Below are positions 19,366-29,007 of a DNA stretch of 36,386 bases, one piece after another. The stretch comes from Seminavis robusta (Eukaryota; Bacillariophyta; Bacillariophyceae; Naviculales; Naviculaceae): contig CAICTM010001134.1 of assembly GCA_903772945.1 (NCBI GenBank), positions 1 to 36,386 of the forward strand, written 5' to 3'. Every line of letters starts with the position of its first letter. Positions within the stretch are counted from its first letter, which is position 1. Below the pieces are notes generated by a model, which was not told the DNA's origin, made no database searches, and saw only the letters and a list, made by a program, of their open reading frames with translations. The position numbers and the translations under genes are program-made.

Positions 19366-20610
19366 ATGGCCCGCTTCAGCGTTTCCTCGGCAATTTTGAT
19401 GGCCCTTGCCATTCCCACGGCCCAAGCCTTCACTTCTTCTGTCCCATTCACCAAGTCGTCGTTTGTTCCAAGCCACAGTGGGTTTGTTAGTGTCCGAACC
19501 AGTGACACGGCGCTCAGTATGAATCTCTTTGATCGATTCTCACGAGTGGCCAAGTCAAATCTTAACAACATCCTGAAGAATTTGGAGGACCCCGAGAAAA
19601 TCATGGGCCAAGGTAATATCGCAGCTATCTAGCTTTGCTGCATCTTGTTGCGCGTTGGTTGGCCCGTTGTGGCAAGATTTTCCTCAAACTTCGTTCCTGT
19701 ATCTCAATTTGACGTAAACTATTCATCATTCAAGCTCTTGAGGACATGCAGGTGAGAAATCAAACATACGCACTGTTGGTCGCTGAGTTTCCATTAATCT
19801 TCGCTCAATAAATGGTTTGCTTCCGCATATTATCATTCATCCATAGAGTGACCTCGTTAAAGTCCGTCAATCTTACGCTGAAGTTACAGCCACACAACGC
19901 CGACTTTTGAAGCAAAAGGAGCAAGCGGATGCCTTGGCGCAAGACTGGTTCAAGAGAGCTCAGTTGGCCTTGGAAAAGGGCAACGAAGACTTGGCTCGAG
20001 AGGCGCTTAGCCGCAAGCAACAACAAACAGAAGAGGCTGACAGTCTTCAAATGCAAATTGATGCTCAGGCAGCCAGTATTGATAAGCTGTACGAAGGTGG
20101 GTCCACAAACTGTTCAACATGAATTCTGCTCAATCATGGCTTTTTCTGACAAGTCTTTGAATTTTAAAACCAAAAGGAATGCAAATGTTGGAAAAGAAGG
20201 TTTTGGAGAGCAAGGCCAAGAAGGAACAAATGGTGGCTCGTGCACGAACAGCTCAATCTACACAAAAAGTCAATGATATGTTGGGAGGTTTGACAGGTTC
20301 GACTTCGATGGATGCTTTTACCCGCATGGAAGAAAAGGTGGAAGCTCTCGAAGCCTCCGCCGAGGTTAGTGCCGAAATGGGAGCTGTTGGCGGAATGGCT
20401 CTTCCTGGATCTTCCGGATCTTCTCTGGAAAACGAATTCAAAAAGCTGGAAGCTGCTTCTTCTGTGGATGATGAATTGAGTAAGATGAAGGGGCTCTTGA
20501 AGGGAAGCAGCGATGACAGCGCCAGCAAACCTAGTAGTAGTAGCGCAAAGTCGTCCAACCCCGAGGTTGATGATGAATTGGCCAAGCTCAAGAAAGATGC
20601 TGGTTTGTAA
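19366..20610 (+). CDS. VIPP1: VIPP1/IM30, PspA-family thylakoid membrane protein
   Basis: Four exons: 19366..19612, 19735..19751, 19847..20096, 20177..20610, giving 315 residues. VIPP1 forms ESCRT-III-like rods and rings on plastid inner-envelope and thylakoid membranes and supports thylakoid upkeep. The leader MARFSVSSAILMALAIPTAQ ends AQA|FTSS, a typical ER signal plus plastid transit motif. The PspA core starts at MNLFDRFSRV and continues NILKNLEDPEKIM, QALEDMQSDLVKVRQSYAEV, AREALSRKQQQTEEAD, LYEGMQMLEKK and RARTAQSTQKVNDML. It then has a variable linker and a conserved-looking EVDDELAKLKKDAGL tail. Every junction is GT-AG with matching phase and restores the family sequence. Exon 2 is only 17 nt. 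Introns are 122, 95 and 80 nt; the last has an A-rich 3' splice site (CCAAAAG). Confidence 0.93.
19735..19751 (+). other. VIPP1: 17-nt microexon of VIPP1
   Basis: Flanked by TTCAAG| and |GTGAGA. With the last G of exon 1 it encodes A-L-E-D-M-Q, the residues expected between EKIMGQ and SDLVKVR in PspA-family proteins. Omitting it would shift the frame, since 17 is not a multiple of three. Confidence 0.9.
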
Positions 20611-21334
20611 GTAGCTAAGAATCGAATCATAAAGGAAGCGAGCGTCTAGAGAGCTCGAGGATTGCAAGGTTGACCCTTCAAAAGCGCACTGAAAAAATAT
20701 TGGTACCGGTAGTTACCAAGAGCAAGGAAAAAATTGCTCTTTGGCAACATGAATCATGCTGTGAAAGCCGCCATACGCTTTCTTTTTCATTGCGAGGAGA
20801 GGGTACGCGTAGCTCGAATCTCCAGCAATTCGTTTTCGCAAGGCATCCGAAGATCGTGGACGACAGGATGGTGCAGAGCTGACAACCTACAACGCCTCCG
20901 CCGGTAGAATCTCGAACGATGCGACAAATGCGTGGACCGAAAATGCGTCGACTTTCATTTCGTCTGCAACTGGGGGTCCAAAGCTGCTGTCGCGGTACAT
21001 TGTTACTGTACTCTCATTGAACAGCTGGGTCGTATCTCTCTACGCAGATAATTTTGTAGCTCTCTTGTTGGTAAGTACCGGTACGGTAGTACTATTAATT
21101 AATACACGAATTAACAGGAGTTTCAGCATGTCATGATAGCAGGATGAAAATAGTCAAACTTTAGTATAAACAAAAACTAGCTAGTACAACATGGAAGACA
21201 GACAACGATGTCACCGTGACATGGAAACAAGCAGGCTGATGTGGGGCAAACAGTCTCACGTTTGAGGTTTTCACCATCGCCATCAAGCAGAGGTCGTGTT
21301 TGAAGATACCGTAAAGGTATGTCCATCGTTAGCT
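20611..21334. other. Convergent intergenic region
   Basis: 724 nt between VIPP1 and the LEA2-like gene. TACCGGTA sites lie at 20704 and 21075; the latter is within GTACCGGTACGGTAGTAC. An AT-rich ATTAATTAATAC follows. No gene was seen. Confidence 0.5.
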
Positions 21335-22279
21335 TCAAGTCTGAACAGCTCCAGAATTGAGCTTTTTAACCATGTTTTCAAGACCCCTTTTCTTCTTTTC
21401 TATTCTCGGGCGGTTAGCTTCAAGTACGCCTCCAGTGGCATTTGCCTTTAGGGTGGAGAGTACCTCCGCTTGTAGCTTATCAGCAGTTGCATCAAGTCCA
21501 ATCCATCCAATATCAATGCTGTTGAGAGTGCACTCCACTCCAACCAGGACAAGAGTCCACAAATTCAGTGAGTTGTCGCATATCATGGACATGGTGACCG
21601 GAGTGGAAGATGAAGCCTTGACTTGCATCACTCCAGTCGTAGGAATGACCAGGGATCCTCCGCCTTGGAACGAGTTCCATACAAGGCTGGGCAACGTCCT
21701 TAGAAGGCCCCGTGCCCCCAGGGAAGCAAACACCTTGTCTGAGACATCAAAGTCGCCTCGTGCTTGCAGGGCCCAGACGGCTTTATCGAGCCCCTTATCT
21801 CTCCGACACAAATCATCACTCAGGCATTCCTCGTTTCGATGTTGTATATTGTGATCGTAGACTCGTCCAATGTGCGTCAGTGCTCCATAGTAATCGGGGT
21901 AAAACAGATCAAAGGCCAGGGAATGCACATCAATTGCTATAAAGTTGGAATTGTGCAGTCTCACTTTCACGGTCAACATGGTGAATATTTCTCCATTGAT
22001 AACCGAAGGAACTGGCACCTTGACGATCTGCAAACTGTAGGGAGGAAGACGCGGCTTGAACATTTGAAACATGCTCGTCGTCAGAGCAGCCAAAGTCGCC
22101 ACAACCACAGCATAGGACACCATCTTGTTCTCGCCTTTGCTTTTCATCAAACCAAGCCAAGGAAGAACCAACCAAGCTTCTCCTGTCTGAATGGCAATCA
22201 GACGGGCGACCGTTGAAGACAGAAACCTATTCCTCTCTGACCAATTTGTCGATGCACGGCAGTTTTTGTGAGCCGTCAT
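21335..22279 (-). CDS. Single-pass membrane protein with LEA2-like domain
   Basis: 314 residues as read from the first ATG. A hydrophobic segment at about 54-70 (VSYAVVVATLAALTTSMF) would anchor it in a membrane. The part after it, VPVPSVINGEIFTMLTVKVR then LHNSNFIAIDVHSLAFDLFY, matches the LEA2 pattern of extended strands with N-x-N and a following D. LEA2 domains are beta sandwiches found in stress- and membrane-associated proteins; this protein's function is unknown. A mid-protein GGGSLVIPTTGVMQVKASS and a lysine-rich C-terminal segment follow. Met45 or Met53 would also give a membrane protein without the extra N-terminus, so the start is uncertain. It diverges from the first ferredoxin-like gene across 273 nt. 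Confidence 0.7.
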   Translation of the reverse strand: MTAHKNCRASTNWSERNRFLSSTVARLIAIQTGEAWLVLPWLGLMKSKGENKMVSYAVVVATLAALTTSMFQMFKPRLPPYSLQIVKVPVPSVINGEIFTMLTVKVRLHNSNFIAIDVHSLAFDLFYPDYYGALTHIGRVYDHNIQHRNEECLSDDLCRRDKGLDKAVWALQARGDFDVSDKVFASLGARGLLRTLPSLVWNSFQGGGSLVIPTTGVMQVKASSSTPVTMSMICDNSLNLWTLVLVGVECTLNSIDIGWIGLDATADKLQAEVLSTLKANATGGVLEANRPRIEKKKRGLENMVKKLNSGAVQT

Positions 22280-22552
22280 GAGGGACGCAGGCCATGGTCG
22301 GTGGTCTCATCGCCGATCTTTTCTGGAGAGGATGACGTATGATAACCGAAAAGCATGCAGACATATTACAGCTTAACCAGCTTGACACGTCACCCTTAGA
22401 TCTCTCTTTTGCCAATGCCATGCATGCCCGCAACCAGGCAACCTTCTTCGCTCAGCTGCACATTTCTCTCATGTTCTCGTACAACCGGCAGCCAGGATAT
22501 GGTCGAACTTGGATGAAACACACGGTGCATAAACCATAGAAGCCGAGCAACC

Positions 22553-23964
22553 ATGATACTAGTACATTCTTCTCCTTCCTGGAAGGCCGTTGTGGCAGCG
22601 CTGCAGCTGCAATGTTTGACGATCCAAGCGTTTGCGCCTACGCCTCTTAGTCCGCTCCAGAGTGGTTACAGCACCACCACCATTCAAAAGACAACAATTC
22701 TCTTTTCAGACTGGAATGACAGCTCTCAAGACTCCAACAACTGGAGCAGTAGCGATGATGCTGGCAATGATGCACAGGAAGATTGGGAAGATCTCCTCAA
22801 CCGGAAAAACGATGGAACCTTTTGGTCTGAATTTGAATCCAGTGACGACAGTGTTGTCGCTCAAGATGTCAATGTTGATGAAGTCGAACAAGTTGATGAA
22901 TCAGAGGCATGGTTGGAGACTCTGGCATCCCTCCAAGCAGAAGAGGTGGAGTTCAACATGAAAGAAGCCGATCGAGCTGATAAGGTTAGGCAGATGCAAG
23001 AATGGGGGTTTGATTCATCCACCATTGAATCAACCTTGGACGTTTCCATGGATTCAGCTCTGGAAGAAACCGATGAAGTTGATGGGATGAAGCTATTTCG
23101 AGAAGAATCCTACTGGGAAGAGGAAGATCTGAGTTTAGTGGAAAGCCATACTAAAGTGGCAACAGATCCAGACACTGGGAGTGCTATCCGGAGTCAAATG
23201 GTCTATGTCGATGAACACACCTGCATTGGTAAGAAAGCAGCCAGCAGCAACAACAAATGCACGGAATATTCCAGATGTCCTCACCATGTACTTCTCTTCA
23301 CACTCAACATTAATTTTGGTACCTTCCAAATAGGTTGTACAAAGTAAGAGGTCTGCAGCAAAGATTATCACCTTCACTGGCTAATTGTTGGTCTCATTCT
23401 CTTGAATCTTTTTTGCTGTCAGCTGTGCAATGATCGCACAATCAACCTTTTTTATGCAAGAAGACCACGGTAGAGCTCGAGTGTTTGAACAGTGGGGTGA
23501 TGATGATGAAACTATCAAGATTGCCATTGAAACCTGTCCTGTGGATTGCATCCACTATGTTCCTTATGATGAATTAGTCAGACTTGAAGTTGAACGTAGA
23601 GACCAAAACATCAACTCTAAGGTGAGTGAACTGAACTTTTCTTTTGGGCAACGTTAATGCTGTATTGACATGCCTAACAACATCTTGCCTTTCCAATGTC
23701 TTTGCAATCTAGGCAAGGTTGGCTGGACAATCTGATTCAGACAGAGTGGGTGGTCCTGTGGCTTTTACAGCACCTCAAAAGATCAGCGGGAACATGGGGT
23801 CAAGATGCAACAACTGCCCATCACGTGGCTGCAAGACCTGTCCAATGTATGGCGTTGGTATGAATCCAGAGTTTCAACGAAAAGAGCAGGAGCGCAAAGC
23901 CCGTGCTGCCAAGCGACGCCTTGAACGTGAGCGAGACCGTGATTTGAAGAGTGCTGATTTATGA
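22553..23964 (+). CDS. Plastid [4Fe-4S] ferredoxin-like protein, copy 1
   Basis: Four exons: 22553..23228, 23334..23343, 23423..23621, 23713..23964, giving 378 residues. The leader ends TIQA|FAPTPL, a diatom-type plastid presequence. Residues 60-220 are acidic and include a UBA-like MQEWGFDSSTIESTLDV. The cluster domain has C224, C227 and C230 (CIGCTNC) and C267-P-V-D-C271, as in bacterial-type ferredoxins; electron transfer or cluster carriage in the plastid is inferred. The C-terminus has a second motif, C327xxC330x4C335xxC338, and a basic helical tail. Exon 2 is a 10-nt microexon that restores C227. Introns are 105, 79 and 91 nt, all GT-AG with matching phases (1, 2, 0). A paralog with the same structure starts at 25171. 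Confidence 0.9.
23334..23343 (+). other. 10-nt microexon of ferredoxin-like copy 1
   Basis: The exon GTTGTACAAA lies between AAATAG| and |GTAAGAG. With the G ending exon 1 and the C starting exon 3 it encodes G-C-T-N, completing CIGCTNC. Without it the frame is lost, because 10 is not a multiple of three. Confidence 0.9.
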
Positions 23965-24117
23965 ACAAATTTGTCTATAATGTTGATAGAGATAATTATA
24001 GCAGTTTGCCCGCCCCCGTCGCTACAGATTGTTACTTGAAACTTGTTCTTGCTAGGATTGGAAGTACGGGTGCACGGTGGACAAGTGCCTGGTACCGGTA
24101 TGGGTTGACACCAGTTA

Positions 24118-24955
24118 TCATTTGTAAGAGTTGTCAAAGAAATCCTCTTCGAGCTGTACAGCTTCTACGAACCGCTGTTTGAATGCTTCTCTCTCTTTTT
24201 CCGAGACAAGAGCCGCTTCTCTGTCCAGCAAGCCTCTCAAGTATTCGACAACGCCTGCGAAGTAGCTACCCTTATGGAGGTCAATCCACTCTGTATGAAG
24301 AAAATCTGTGGCTGCCACCGTCTTGACTTCGGCCCATGACAAATAGGACCATTCGCAAACACACAGTATTGCCAGCTTTTCACTAAAATCCAAAAGTAGA
24401 GCGAATAGGAAATGGTCAGCGTATATTATTGCGAGCGACACCACGACAAGGAAGGTGGTCGAGTGAATTACATACCCAAGACTTCCGTCTTTTGCGACTG
24501 ATCTCATGAGCTCAATAAACTTTGAGGTTACCTCGTCGTTGGGGATCACAAGTCTTTCCTCTTGGGTAACGCCCAACTTTTCAAAGCTACGCTCAAAGTA
24601 CGTGTTCTCTTTTCCCGTGATCACGGCAAGAAACTGACATCCTGGTATCCGATCTTCGAGGGTTCGACAGCTGGCTACCATGGAGGCAAGCAGAACGACA
24701 AAGGAATCAAGGAATCGATGGTCCTGAATTAAATACTTCGAGAGGACTACACGGGAAGAACACGCAATTCAAGGTGAACCATAATGTTATAGCGTTGCCA
24801 CGAGAGGTTCCAGTCCTGTTTCAGATACCTTTGGGATCGAGGGTTCCGTCAGCGAGCTCAACAGTAAACTGGTGATTGACCAGCCGTTGCCACTGGTCAG
24901 CGACTGCTGCTTTCAGCTCATCTGTGAACCTGGATCCTACGCCGACAGCCGACAT
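24118..24955 (-). CDS. TenA/THI-4 family protein (thiamine salvage)
   Basis: Three exons: 24955..24829, 24746..24476, 24382..24118, giving 220 residues. TenA proteins hydrolyse aminopyrimidines or thiamine breakdown products for vitamin B1 salvage. Family landmarks in order: WQRLVNHQFTVELADGTLDP (exon 1), YLIQDHRFLDSF at 47-58 with the conserved Asp51, ENTYFERSFEKLGV near 89-102, LAILCVCEWSYLSWAE at 136-151, then TEWIDLHKGSYFAGVVEYL and a final LEEDFFDN. Cys142 of CVCEW lies where TENA_C enzymes place their nucleophile, but I cannot assign the class with certainty. Introns are 82 and 93 nt. The second is stop-free and a multiple of three, so it reads as a false hydrophobic insert. The gene sits between two same-strand ferredoxin paralogs. 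Confidence 0.9.
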
Positions 24956-25170
24956 GTTGCTGCAACCACAAAAATGAGGGTATTGGATAAATAACTATTG
25001 GATCCAATACATCAGAAATAGCAATAATATTATTGTTGCATCTCAGGATTGGGGGTGACGTGTTCTTTCGATCTTGCTTCCCTCTCAAGCAAGTTCGAGC
25101 AAGTTCCGGTTGTATTGCGCCGGTATATCGAGCAAGGTATGTCGACCGCAACAGTAAACAACAAACCACG
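24956..25170. promoter_or_regulatory. Divergent promoter between TenA and ferredoxin-like copy 2
   Basis: A 215-nt spacer between two opposite start codons. It contains an AT-rich AATAATATTATTGTTG tract near 25022-25037. It must carry both promoters unless they share one. No defined motif was recognised. Confidence 0.4.
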
Positions 25171-26602
25171 ATGATAAGTTTTGGTGCAGGCCCTTGCTGG
25201 AAGGCAGTACTGGCAACCCTGCTGGTGCAAGGTTCAACAATTCGAGCATTTGTACCACTCAGTCCAGTAGCAGGACTGCACAGAAGGGGACCTGCAATCA
25301 AAAAGACCGCAATTATTGTCTTTTCAGACTGGAATGACAGCTCTCAAGACTCCAACAACTGGAGCAGTAGTGATGATGCTGGCACTGATGCACAGGAAGA
25401 TTGGGAAGATCTCCTCAACCGGAAAAATAATGGATCCTTCTGGTCTGAATTTGAATCCAGTGAAGACAACGCTGTCTCCCTAGATATCAATGCTGATCAA
25501 GTCGAAGAAGTAGATGAATCAGATGCATGGTTGGAGACTCTGGCATCCCTCCAAGCAGAAGAGGTGGAGTTCAACATGAAAGAAGCCGATCGAGCTGATA
25601 AGGTTAGGCAGATGCAAGAATGGGGGTTTGATTCATCCACTATTGAATCAACCTTGGACGTTTCCATGGATTCTTCTCTGGAAGAAAAAGATGAAGTTGA
25701 TGGGATGAAGCTCTTTCGAGAAGAATCCTACTGGGATGAGGAAGATATGAGTTTGGTGGAAAGTCATACCAAAGTAGCCAAAGATCCGGATACAGGAGAG
25801 ACTATGCGGAGTCAAATGGTCTATGTAGATGAACACACTTGCATTGGTAAGTCATCAACCATGCTGAAGCAATGACTCTGTTTGCAGCAGTTCAGTTATG
25901 CTCAAGATGTAAATCATTGTCACACGCAAAAATTGATACCAGGATGCACAAAGTAAGAGTTTTGGTGCATGAATCACGTTTAGGTGTACTGGGTCTGGCT
26001 ACTTGGATTAACCCATGTCTCAACTTCTCGTTGCTGTCAGCTGTGCAATGATTGCACAATCAACCTTTTTTATGCAAGACGACCATGGTAGAGCTCGAGT
26101 GTTTGAACAGTGGGGCGATGATGATGAAACAATCAAGATAGCCATTGAAACCTGTCCTGTGGATTGCATCCACTATGTTCCATATGATGAACTAGTCAGA
26201 TTGGAAATTGAACGCAGAGACCAAAACATCAACGCTAAGGTACAGGCGACAGTAGAAGGCTGTGATGGTTTCTTTGAATTGCATTTGGAATCTCATTCAT
26301 TTCCGTGTCTCTTGTGTTCTCCTTTCTTTGTTCTCTCTCAGGCAAGGCTTGTTAGTCAAGCAGAGTACAGTGGTGCTGGTCCCACGAGTGGGCCTGTTAA
26401 ATTCACAGAAGCGCCAAGAATTAGTGGGAACATGGCGGCTCGTTGTAACAACTGCCCATCACGTGGCTGCAGGACCTGTCCAATGTATGGTGTTGGTCTG
26501 AATCCAGAGTTTCAACGAAAGGAAAAGGAGCGCAAAGCCCGCGCTGCCAAGAGGCGTCTTGAACGTGAGAGAGAAAGTGATATGAAGAGTGCTGATTTGT
26601 AA
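25171..26602 (+). CDS. Plastid [4Fe-4S] ferredoxin-like protein, copy 2
   Basis: Four exons: 25171..25846, 25943..25952, 26041..26239, 26342..26602, giving 381 residues. Exons 1, 2 and 3 match the lengths in copy 1 (676, 10 and 199 nt). The leader ends TIRA|FVPLSP. The start was chosen by alignment with copy 1; an in-frame ATG 138 nt upstream adds 46 residues without a signal peptide. All cluster cysteines (224, 227, 230, 267, 271) and the second motif (C330, C333, C338, C341) are kept. Introns are 96, 88 and 102 nt. The last is in-frame and stop-free, so it could be retained as 34 extra residues. Most of exon 1 after residue 50 is near-identical to copy 1, but the leader and introns are not, suggesting gene conversion or selective constraint. 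Confidence 0.9.
25943..25952 (+). other. 10-nt microexon of ferredoxin-like copy 2
   Basis: The exon GATGCACAAA lies between ATACCAG| and |GTAAGAG. It plays the same role as the copy 1 microexon, restoring G-C-T-N, and eight of ten bases are identical. Confidence 0.9.
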
Positions 26603-27037
26603 GTACCTTATGTTGTGATGCAAAAAAAGGATCATCCTATTCATTCTAGCAAAAGGAAACAGCTTTAAATGTCAGCTTTAGATGACAGCTCGCTAGCTAG
26701 GTAGCTCATCGTCGTTCCGAACGCGTTCACTAGCAAGCTAGCTGCTTGTCTATCTTGTTTTGCTTTGTTAGCGCAATATTTTCGTTTGACACACGGCTTG
26801 CGGAACGAACAGGAGCCGTTTTCCAAAGGTTTGTTTCGCCATGAATCCGATTCTTGTAATCGGCAGCGTCCATTATTTTCCTTCACTTAAAAACATTTAG
26901 TCTCTATTACTATCAACTCACAGGAGAGAAAGATGCGGGTTACCTCATGGTTTCCCTTATTAGGCAAGCAATCAAGCTTCGTCGCACGCAGCCAGAACTC
27001 TGACCACAACAGCAGCTTCGGCGTTTTCGAAACGCTT
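26603..27037. other. Convergent intergenic region
   Basis: 435 nt between ferredoxin-like copy 2 and the RRM gene. Several CTAGCTAG-like runs lie at 26690-26745. No gene was seen. Confidence 0.5.
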
Positions 27038-29007
27038 CTACTCGTTTCCCGGAACATCAGGCAAGGCGTTGCGAATAGTATCAAGACTTGCCAGCGGCGA
27101 CAACGGTCCGGCTGATGGATCAGAGCCATCAACTCCTGGTGGATTGGAAGCGCCGGTGTCAGGGTTGAGAACAGGTTGTCCTACTCCTACACCAGCTTCG
27201 TCCCCTGTCGGCACAGTAGGTTGTGGCGGCTGTGTCAACCATGGTGAAGCGGGAGGACCCATGTTTTGGGCTGCCATTGGTCCCGAAGGTGGCAAATGAG
27301 AAGCATATCCATGGCGTTGGAAACCACCATCGCCTCCCCCACCACCACCGTAGAAACCTTGCGAATTGTCTCGGTGTTGATCTGATGGTCGTATCTGCTT
27401 GTGTTGTACTTTCAGCCTCTTGTTGCCGATCTGCGAAGAGCGCGAAATCGTAAGCCAAGTGGAGTAGATCTAAGATCGAGCGCGATTGCAACACCGACTG
27501 GGGTACTTACTGCAAAGCCATTTAGCTCTTTAATGGCGAGCGCTGCCGAAGCAGGAGAATCGTATGAAACGAACCCAAAACCCCGACTTCGGCCTGTATC
27601 TTTTTCTACCATAATGCGTACACTCAAAAGGTTCCCATAAGGACAAAACAACTGATACATATCAAGATTGGTGAAGTGATTCGGTATGTGGAAAATAAAC
27701 AGATTTGCCCCATCCGGGCCTTTGTTGGATTCTGTCGTTTGGATAGGCGGCCCAGGAGAAGTGGCAGGATAATACTGTCCGTACAATCCCATTTGTCGCA
27801 TTCCACCGCCCATTTGACCTGGGTAGACAGGCATTTGCGCCGCGGGTCTTGGCTGCAAGGGAGAACCAGGTGTGCCATAGATATCGCCTGGTCCACCAGG
27901 GTATCCCCAGGGCTGTTGATGTGCAAAAAGTGTCCCTCCTGCCGCCCCAGAGCTTGTTTGATTGTTTCCGTATGGCGAGTAACCTTGATTGCCTTGGTCT
28001 TGCTGATCGGCAGTGGGCGGGAGCATAGTGTCTTCGAAGGAATAAGACCGTCCTGCATTTGCAGTCCGTGTCATACCTGGTACGTAAGGAACGGGCAAGC
28101 CTTGGGCATTCACTTGAGGTGAGCCTGGAGGAAACATTGTCTGCTGGGTTCTGTGGGGAGGCAAGAGGACAGGGTGAGGCCAGGCCATCTACTCGCAGGT
28201 ATAACATAGCAATAATCAAAACACAATAAATCCCTCGTACCTATCGCCCCAAGCAGATATATCTTCAGGGGAGTCGGCTTGAGAACCGATTCCATTAGTA
28301 GGATAGCTTTGATACATTGAATTTGGACCCAAGGGAGGCGAAAGATAAGGGACAGATGGGCTTGGTGGAGCACCACCACCACGGTGTCCTTCCATGATCC
28401 GTTGCTCTATTCCTCCTGCATGCATTAAGCCAGTAGCTCCAGTAGTGGTAGAAACTCTGGGAAAGAGCGGGGAAGCAGGAGGAATTCCAGCCATCGCTGC
28501 TGTACGCCTTGGCGACAAGGGCGTTTGCGGAACAAATGGGCTGTTATGAAATGCAGCAGGCTGCTGGAAGAAAGATCCTACGTCGTATACAGCCGTCGCT
28601 CCTGGACCAGCTGGAGAAGGTGGTTCTGGAGTGACTTGAGACTGCTGGTAACCGAGAGGGTAATAACCTTGACCTGGCTGTGGGGTGAGGTGAGCTGGAT
28701 ACCCCTGCAGATACGAGTTAGCCTGCATATGAGGAGTGGGTGACATCCCTCCCTCCATTATAGCCTTGTCGTTTCTATCAGTCCTCTGGTTCACATCAGG
28801 GGACGTCTTGTTGCCTCCGTGGTCCTTGGTACCGTTGGTTTCGCCTTCGCCACTAGCAGACGCCTTGAGATCCGAAGATCCGTCTTCTGGTCCACCGCTC
28901 TGAGTCATCCTTACACCGTCGCTGTCGAGGCCAATCGACCCTATAACCGGGATAACCGTACTTCTAGGGGACTCGTCAGCTTCTCCTAAGCTGGCGCCGG
29001 TCTCCAT
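27038..29007 (-). CDS. CELF/Bruno-type single-RRM RNA-binding protein
   Basis: Three exons: 29007..28241, 28150..27511, 27430..27038, giving 599 residues. One RRM lies at about 404-481: RNP2 is LFIFHIPNHF and RNP1 is RGFGFVSY. The domain ends with AIKELNGFA|IGNKRLKVQHK across the last intron, as in the third RRM of CELF/Bruno proteins. Such proteins regulate splicing, translation or mRNA decay; targets are unknown. The rest is low-complexity, rich in Gly, Pro, Gln and Tyr, with a poly-Gly run after the RRM, typical of proteins that condense into RNA granules. Introns are 90 and 80 nt. The first acceptor is strongly pyrimidine-rich (CCTCCCCACAG), and a tempting ATG just upstream of it is intronic. 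METGASLG was chosen as the start; an in-frame ATG 69 nt upstream is possible. Confidence 0.88.

Noticed and set aside
24118-24681. Single-exon reading of TenA with a hydrophobic segment in the middle
   Set aside because: The hydrophobic stretch is a 93-nt GT-AG intron that happens to be open. Removing it restores the family sequence, and an upstream exon supplies the missing N-terminus.
25033-25170. Upstream start adding 46 residues to ferredoxin copy 2
   Set aside because: The extension precedes the signal peptide and has no counterpart in copy 1. It overlaps the divergent promoter region.
26015-26602. Uninterrupted 195-residue protein covering ferredoxin copy 2 exons 3 and 4
   Set aside because: It reads through intron 3 and lacks the first cysteines. 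Alignment with copy 1 supports splicing.
27412-28188. Separate RRM protein starting at an ATG at 28188
   Set aside because: That ATG lies inside the first intron, just before a strong pyrimidine-rich acceptor, and a stop codon immediately precedes it. The frame joins cleanly to the upstream exon.
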